Shown: positions 13,038 through 16,298 of the stretch, piece by piece
Numbering within the stretch: the stretch's first letter is position 1
Layout of the letters: each line of letters starts with the position of its first letter
Source: Marine group II euryarchaeote REDSEA-S43_B8
GTDB taxonomy: Archaea; Thermoplasmatota; Poseidoniia; Poseidoniales; Thalassarchaeaceae
DNA length: 16,298 nt
Assembly: GCA_001629235.1 (NCBI GenBank)
Contig: LUSA01000041.1
Location: forward strand, 33,225 to 49,522
Direction: 5' to 3'
The notes under the pieces: generated by a model
Told to the model about the DNA's origin: nothing
The model's database searches: none
The model's input: only the letters and a program-made list of their open reading frames with translations
Translations under genes and position numbers: made by a program

Positions 13038-13349
13038 TCAAAGCAGGAATATCGCTAGGAAGCCGAATAGTACGATTGTTTCTGTCAGAGCAGTGAAAAT
13101 CAGTCCGTATGTGAACTTCTTCTCATCTTCAGCAATCATTCCAACTGCTGCTGCGCCGATCGGTCCTTGGCTAAGCCCAGTTCCAATTCCGGCAAGGCCC
13201 AGTGCAAGACCGGCCCCAATCATCTTGTACGCATTTTCTGTGTTCTGGTTGTCTGCTGCTTCTTGCGCCTGTACGCCGCTGGCCACCATTACTAGCGCCA
13301 ACAGAACCATCAGTATGCTCATTCCTCTCATCATTTTTTTGTCATTCAT
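13038..13349 (-). CDS. atpK: A-type ATP synthase subunit K (c-ring proteolipid) with signal peptide
   Basis: This is the rotor-ring proteolipid carrying the coupling ion. From ATG 13349 it is 103 aa. A TTG at 13370 would add seven residues but lies upstream of the SD. Residues 1-28 look like a cleavable signal peptide: a basic start, the hydrophobic core SILMVLLALVMVASG, and VQA before QEAADN. The mature part is one hairpin: helix 1 with GLAGIGTGLSQGPIGAAAVG (Q61) and helix 2 with ALTETIVLFGFLAIF (carboxylate E90). The usual Pro before the Glu is Thr. Without the Tyr seen in many sodium-binding rings, proton coupling is more likely but not certain. Thermus A/V-type c subunits also carry a signal sequence, so the trait has precedent. 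Confidence 0.94.
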   Translation of the reverse strand: MNDKKMMRGMSILMVLLALVMVASGVQAQEAADNQNTENAYKMIGAGLALGLAGIGTGLSQGPIGAAAVGMIAEDEKKFTYGLIFTALTETIVLFGFLAIFLL

Positions 13350-13362
13350 TTTTTCTCCTCCT
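13350..13362 (-). promoter_or_regulatory. Strong Shine-Dalgarno site of atpK
   Basis: AGGAGGAG stands five bases before the ATG at 13349 on the minus strand, the longest SD match in the operon. It suits the many proteolipid copies needed per complex, and it selects this ATG over the upstream TTG. Confidence 0.7.
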
Positions 13363-13385
13363 TTTTTCAAGCTATATGCTGGAAT

Positions 13386-15533
13386 CTAATAATCGCCCTC
13401 CACGAACTTTGATTTTGTCCCGAAGGGATCGAACGCTTCACCGCTAGAGTCGTAATACTGCCTCATCCACTCTACGAAATGGAGCCTTGCAGCGTGGATA
13501 TTTGGACTAAACAAGCCGAGTACGAGAGCGAAAGTCTGACCTAAAATCCAACCGATTACCAATAACACTGCAATCAAAGGGTCTGCAAAGTCAATTTTGG
13601 TAAACAGATTCACATTTGCAGTTTCAGCAATCTTTACCCCTACTGCACCAACAGCGAACAGTCTTACGTATGAAATTACGGACGGCATCATTCCTACTGC
13701 CTCAATGGGTGCCAATCCGACATTAATCGGGAATGGAACTCCGTGATACCGGTACAATGTCCACATGAGCATGAGTACGGATGAACCCGCAATAGCGGCG
13801 CCAGAGTTCATCATATCTGTACTCCCTGGCCCAATGTAACCGTAAGCGAACAGGAAGCCACCCAACAGCAGCAGCATCCAAGTCCCCTTTTCGAAGAAAG
13901 CACAGACTAGGCCGAAACCCCCGTGGCCATTTCCGTAGAGAAGAATATCCCTGAATCCAATTGCGAGACCGATGAAGATGTGGATGACGCCCAGGTAGAT
14001 GGTTAGTAGTATCAAGTGCTCTAGGTTACCTCCATCGTCTACGGGCGTAACTCGGTGGAATGGGTAGGTAAGTGAAGCACCAAACAGCGCGGGAGTCTCA
14101 TAGTGTATTCTTCCTCCGTTCGGGTATAGCGCCGTCATCCAAGACACCCATGAGGGCAAGTCTCCCTTTTCCAGCATGTAGGCGTCCTTGAAGCAATGGC
14201 CATCGTGCCAATGGTAACTACATGCTGCTTCAGTAGCGTATTTCGTCTCGATATGAGGCAAGAACTCGAAGCCTGCAAACTCTCCGTAAATGTATCCGAA
14301 TACCAGGGTTCCCAAGCCAATGTAAGTCAGGAACTTCCCCCCGAGCATGACCATTTCGTTGGTTCCCGATCTCATAATCAGGAATGATCCTAGGGCTATT
14401 GTGGCGAGCCCATAGGCCATATCGCCCAACATCATTCCGAAGAATAACGGATAGGAAATCAGCATGAACACGGTGGGGTCTATTCTCCCATATGCCGGCC
14501 TGCCTACAGCGTCAGTCAGCAGTTCCATTGGTCTAGATGAACTTCTTTCTTGGTAGGAAATCGGAGGCATCTGCTGGGAGTGGTGGTGGTCTGAGTGCCC
14601 ATGTCCTCCGCCTCCTGCCTCCATCTCAAAAGGAGCAATTTCGACGTGCAAACAGGAGTCTTTCAACGCTCTTTCTATCTCATCTGCTCTCCTCATCTCC
14701 AGCCAACCGTCGATTACGAATGCGTGTTCCGAAACCGCCACCCTTACTGGGGCTGTCAGAATCTCGTGATCCCTCTCCAAGACCTCCAAGCCGCATACCA
14801 GGGTTTCTCCGTGAGACTGTGACCATGATTCAAGCTCTCTTTCAAGTCGAGTCTTTTCATCCACTGTACTATCCTTCTCAGTTCTGATTTCCGCGAGCAA
14901 GTCCGGAATCGCTCCAGTTCCAGGAGGTATTGGGGACTGTTGGAATCCCACAGACTCCAACAACGACTCTGCTCCTTTGGAATCCTCTTTTCTAAGGAAC
15001 ATAGCTACCATCCCATCCTGCTTTCTCGATTCAATCATCAGTCCTGATGAGGAGGCTTCTCTGGCAGTAGGGATATCGTCAACTCTGCCTACGAATGCGA
15101 CTATAGATTCGTATCCAGACAACAGATCCAAATCCACACCCAGGGGTTCTAGTTCTGCGAGTGAATCTTCCTGCTCCTGGAGAGACCCTATAGCAACCTC
15201 CAAATCGGAAATTTTTGAACTCAGATCAAGGACTCCTTCTATCTCCTTCTGAAGCCCCCCATCTAGTTTGCTTCTGATCTCCTCTGCGACCAGGGGTCTG
15301 GATGGAGCAGTCGCGTTTACGACAGATCTTGCCGCTCTAGCCTTCACTAAATCCCGACCTACCTCTTCGGATTTTATACCGGGCGTGCCCAATGAGAAAC
15401 CCTCCTCCGAATCATCGTAGTCAACAATGTGAAGCGCCTCTAGGGCTGCGAGTGAGTCTATTGCGATAGCAAGGCTACTTTTACTACCTGCAGCAATGAG
15501 TCTACCCATCTGTAGTGTATGGACTTGCGACAT
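13386..15533 (-). CDS. atpI: A-type ATP synthase subunit I (membrane stator, a-like)
   Basis: Subunit I forms the ion half-channels next to the c-ring and anchors the peripheral stalks. From ATG 15533 (AGGGA six bases upstream) it is 715 aa. Starts at ATG 15566 or TTG 15572 overlap atpH and lack support, since SQVHTLQMGRLI is the family-like beginning. Residues 1-300 form the soluble alpha/beta arm with coiled-coil parts. The membrane domain begins near YGRIDPTVFMLISYPLFFGMMLGDMAYGL and has seven or eight helices. SYVRLFAVGAVGVKIAE holds the essential arginine, R624. Two oddities are a His-rich linker GGGGHGHSDHHH (307-318) just before the membrane domain, and a long polar loop (about 424-502) with C438 and C447. 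Confidence 0.96.
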   Translation of the reverse strand: MSQVHTLQMGRLIAAGSKSSLAIAIDSLAALEALHIVDYDDSEEGFSLGTPGIKSEEVGRDLVKARAARSVVNATAPSRPLVAEEIRSKLDGGLQKEIEGVLDLSSKISDLEVAIGSLQEQEDSLAELEPLGVDLDLLSGYESIVAFVGRVDDIPTAREASSSGLMIESRKQDGMVAMFLRKEDSKGAESLLESVGFQQSPIPPGTGAIPDLLAEIRTEKDSTVDEKTRLERELESWSQSHGETLVCGLEVLERDHEILTAPVRVAVSEHAFVIDGWLEMRRADEIERALKDSCLHVEIAPFEMEAGGGGHGHSDHHHSQQMPPISYQERSSSRPMELLTDAVGRPAYGRIDPTVFMLISYPLFFGMMLGDMAYGLATIALGSFLIMRSGTNEMVMLGGKFLTYIGLGTLVFGYIYGEFAGFEFLPHIETKYATEAACSYHWHDGHCFKDAYMLEKGDLPSWVSWMTALYPNGGRIHYETPALFGASLTYPFHRVTPVDDGGNLEHLILLTIYLGVIHIFIGLAIGFRDILLYGNGHGGFGLVCAFFEKGTWMLLLLGGFLFAYGYIGPGSTDMMNSGAAIAGSSVLMLMWTLYRYHGVPFPINVGLAPIEAVGMMPSVISYVRLFAVGAVGVKIAETANVNLFTKIDFADPLIAVLLVIGWILGQTFALVLGLFSPNIHAARLHFVEWMRQYYDSSGEAFDPFGTKSKFVEGDY

Positions 15534-15549
15534 CTGAATTCCCTTTGTT

Positions 15550-15864
15550 TTAGGATTTGAAAGCATCGACAACTGCCCTTACTGCTTCTCCCCTACTTCC
15601 TTCACCGCTGTCATGAATTGATCCGATTGCGGAATCTCCCTTTTTGGAAACCTTGGCCGCTTCTCCTTCAGCAACACTCCTTGCTTCCGAAATCATGTTC
15701 TGCGAACTGGCCTCAGAATCGGACTTGCCCGACTGGATGATTTCCGTAGCCTTCAACCTCGCCTTGGAGATGATCTCAGCGGCTTCTGACTCTGCATTCG
15801 CAATGGTCTTCTCCGCCTCGCTTTCAGCCTGCCTTATCGCTCGTAGAACTTCCTCTCGTCCCAT
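15550..15864 (-). CDS. atpH: A-type ATP synthase subunit H (peripheral-stalk coiled coil)
   Basis: This is the small partner of subunit E in the peripheral stalk. The 104 aa protein is a nearly continuous charged coiled coil, with AESEAEKTIANAESEAAEIISKA in the first half and a Ser/Gly-rich break (KKGDSAIGSIHDSGEGSRG) before a final amphipathic helix, AVRAVVDAFKS. The sequence is low in complexity, so the call relies on position as well: it is the first gene of the ATPase operon, as in many euryarchaea, 16 bases before atpI. ATG 15864 has AGGTG seven bases upstream. A TTG at 15885 is less likely. Confidence 0.88.
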   Translation of the reverse strand: MGREEVLRAIRQAESEAEKTIANAESEAAEIISKARLKATEIIQSGKSDSEASSQNMISEARSVAEGEAAKVSKKGDSAIGSIHDSGEGSRGEAVRAVVDAFKS

Positions 15865-15996
15865 TTCTATGCACCTACGGTGCAATGGCGACCGATGAGG
15901 AGTTTATGATGATAACCACGGGAATTCCACTCGTTCAGCACCATCGAAGAGCCCCATCGGGAATCCTCCAAATATGTCCTTCTCTGAGATAGACAC
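15865..15996. promoter_or_regulatory. Divergent promoter region of the ATPase operon and methyltransferase gene
   Basis: This 132-base gap is the only upstream region for the ATPase operon. On the minus strand CATAAAC (15909-15903) is TATA-like. A transcript starting about 25 bases later would have a short leader carrying the AGGTG site of atpH. On the plus strand AAATATG (15970-15976) is centred 24 bases before ATG 15997, which suggests a leaderless methyltransferase mRNA. Both calls are motif matches only. Confidence 0.45.
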
Positions 15997-16298
15997 ATGG
16001 ACGCGCAGGGGATGGAGGGAGAGGAGTGGGACGAACTCCAGAGAAATCTCATGGCAACAATCCCCGTCTATGACCGGATAAACAGGTTCGCAACCCTAGG
16101 ACAGGTGTCTAGATGGAGGAAAATGGTTAGAGAGAAGTTGCCTCAGGGCAGAGTTCTCGAGATTGGCTGTGGCCCCGGAAGTTTCGCAGAGGATGTGGTC
16201 GGTAGGGATCTGGTCTGCGTAGACCCTATTCCAGAGATGCTTTCTACGGCTGAGAAAAGGGTCAATTCAGCCAGAGCCGAACGTGGAGACTCGCCAGC
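15997..16298 (+). CDS. Partial UbiE/COQ5-like SAM-dependent methyltransferase
   Basis: From ATG 15997 an open frame runs off the right edge; about 100 residues are visible and the 3' end is missing. The segment IPVYDRINRFATLGQVSRWRKMV resembles the YDxxNRxxTxGxxxxWR region of UbiE/MenG quinone methyltransferases. It is followed by the class I SAM-binding motif RVLEIGCGPGSFAEDV and the acidic strand end LVCVDPIPEML. Such enzymes methylate demethylmenaquinone or related quinones, but the family is broad and the substrate-specific C-terminus is absent here. ATG 16012 is an alternative start. A quinone role beside an ATP synthase operon would fit respiration, though that link is inference. Confidence 0.85.
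   Translation, partial: MDAQGMEGEEWDELQRNLMATIPVYDRINRFATLGQVSRWRKMVREKLPQGRVLEIGCGPGSFAEDVVGRDLVCVDPIPEMLSTAEKRVNSARAERGDSP

Noticed and set aside
15906..15987. Possible C/D-box guide RNA (ATGATGA at 15906-15912, CTGA at 15984-15987)
   Set aside because: The spacing of about 80 bases is longer than usual for archaeal C/D RNAs. There are no C' or D' boxes between, and the region is needed for promoters.

Overview
The window is archaeal. It carries a Nop5 and fibrillarin pair, the start of a TFS-like transcription factor with an MFCPKCG zinc ribbon, and a complete archaeal (A/V-type) rotary ATPase operon in the order H-I-K-E-C-F-A-B-D. Shine-Dalgarno (SD) sites match the archaeal 16S tail (AGGAGG, GAGGTGAT). 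GC is moderate. A bacterial-type Fpg glycosylase, a MIP channel and a DUF4190-like protein sit among these genes. Together this suggests a planktonic Thermoplasmatota lineage such as Marine Group II or III. That assignment is an inference from gene content; no 16S rRNA gene is present.

Layout, left to right. (1) At 1-59 (-) is the beginning of a TFS-like gene, cut by the window edge and divergent from nop5. (2) At 95-1901 (+), nop5 and fibrillarin encode two of the three core proteins of the C/D-box RNA 2'-O-methylation complex and are translationally coupled. (3) At 1913-2275 (-) is a small DUF4190-like membrane protein. (4) At 2353-3932 (+), fpg/mutM is followed by an aquaporin-family channel, with a one-base overlap between them. 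(5) From 3929 to 15864 everything is on the minus strand. In transcription order: atpH, I, K, E, C, F, A, B, D; then, after 59 bases with a hairpin, a large membrane protein that looks like a catalytically dead site-2 protease joined to a potentially glycosylated ectodomain; then panE (ketopantoate reductase), overlapping it by four bases. (6) From 15997 (+) is a divergent UbiE-like methyltransferase, cut by the right edge.

The ATPase operon is complete: three peripheral-stalk or central-stalk support genes plus the membrane stator and c-ring (H, E, C, I, K), then the F, A, B and D head/rotor genes. Three of its junctions share one design, TGAGGTG-N5-ATG, in which the upstream stop codon is part of the next gene's SD site.

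Most worth a second look: the pseudo-site-2-protease with its ectodomain; the MIP channel that appears to lack the selectivity-filter arginine; the repeated stop/SD/start cassette; and the His-rich linker and enlarged Cys-containing loop of AtpI. I found no CRISPR array, tRNA, rRNA, insertion sequence or intein. No gene-free gap exceeds about 135 bases.
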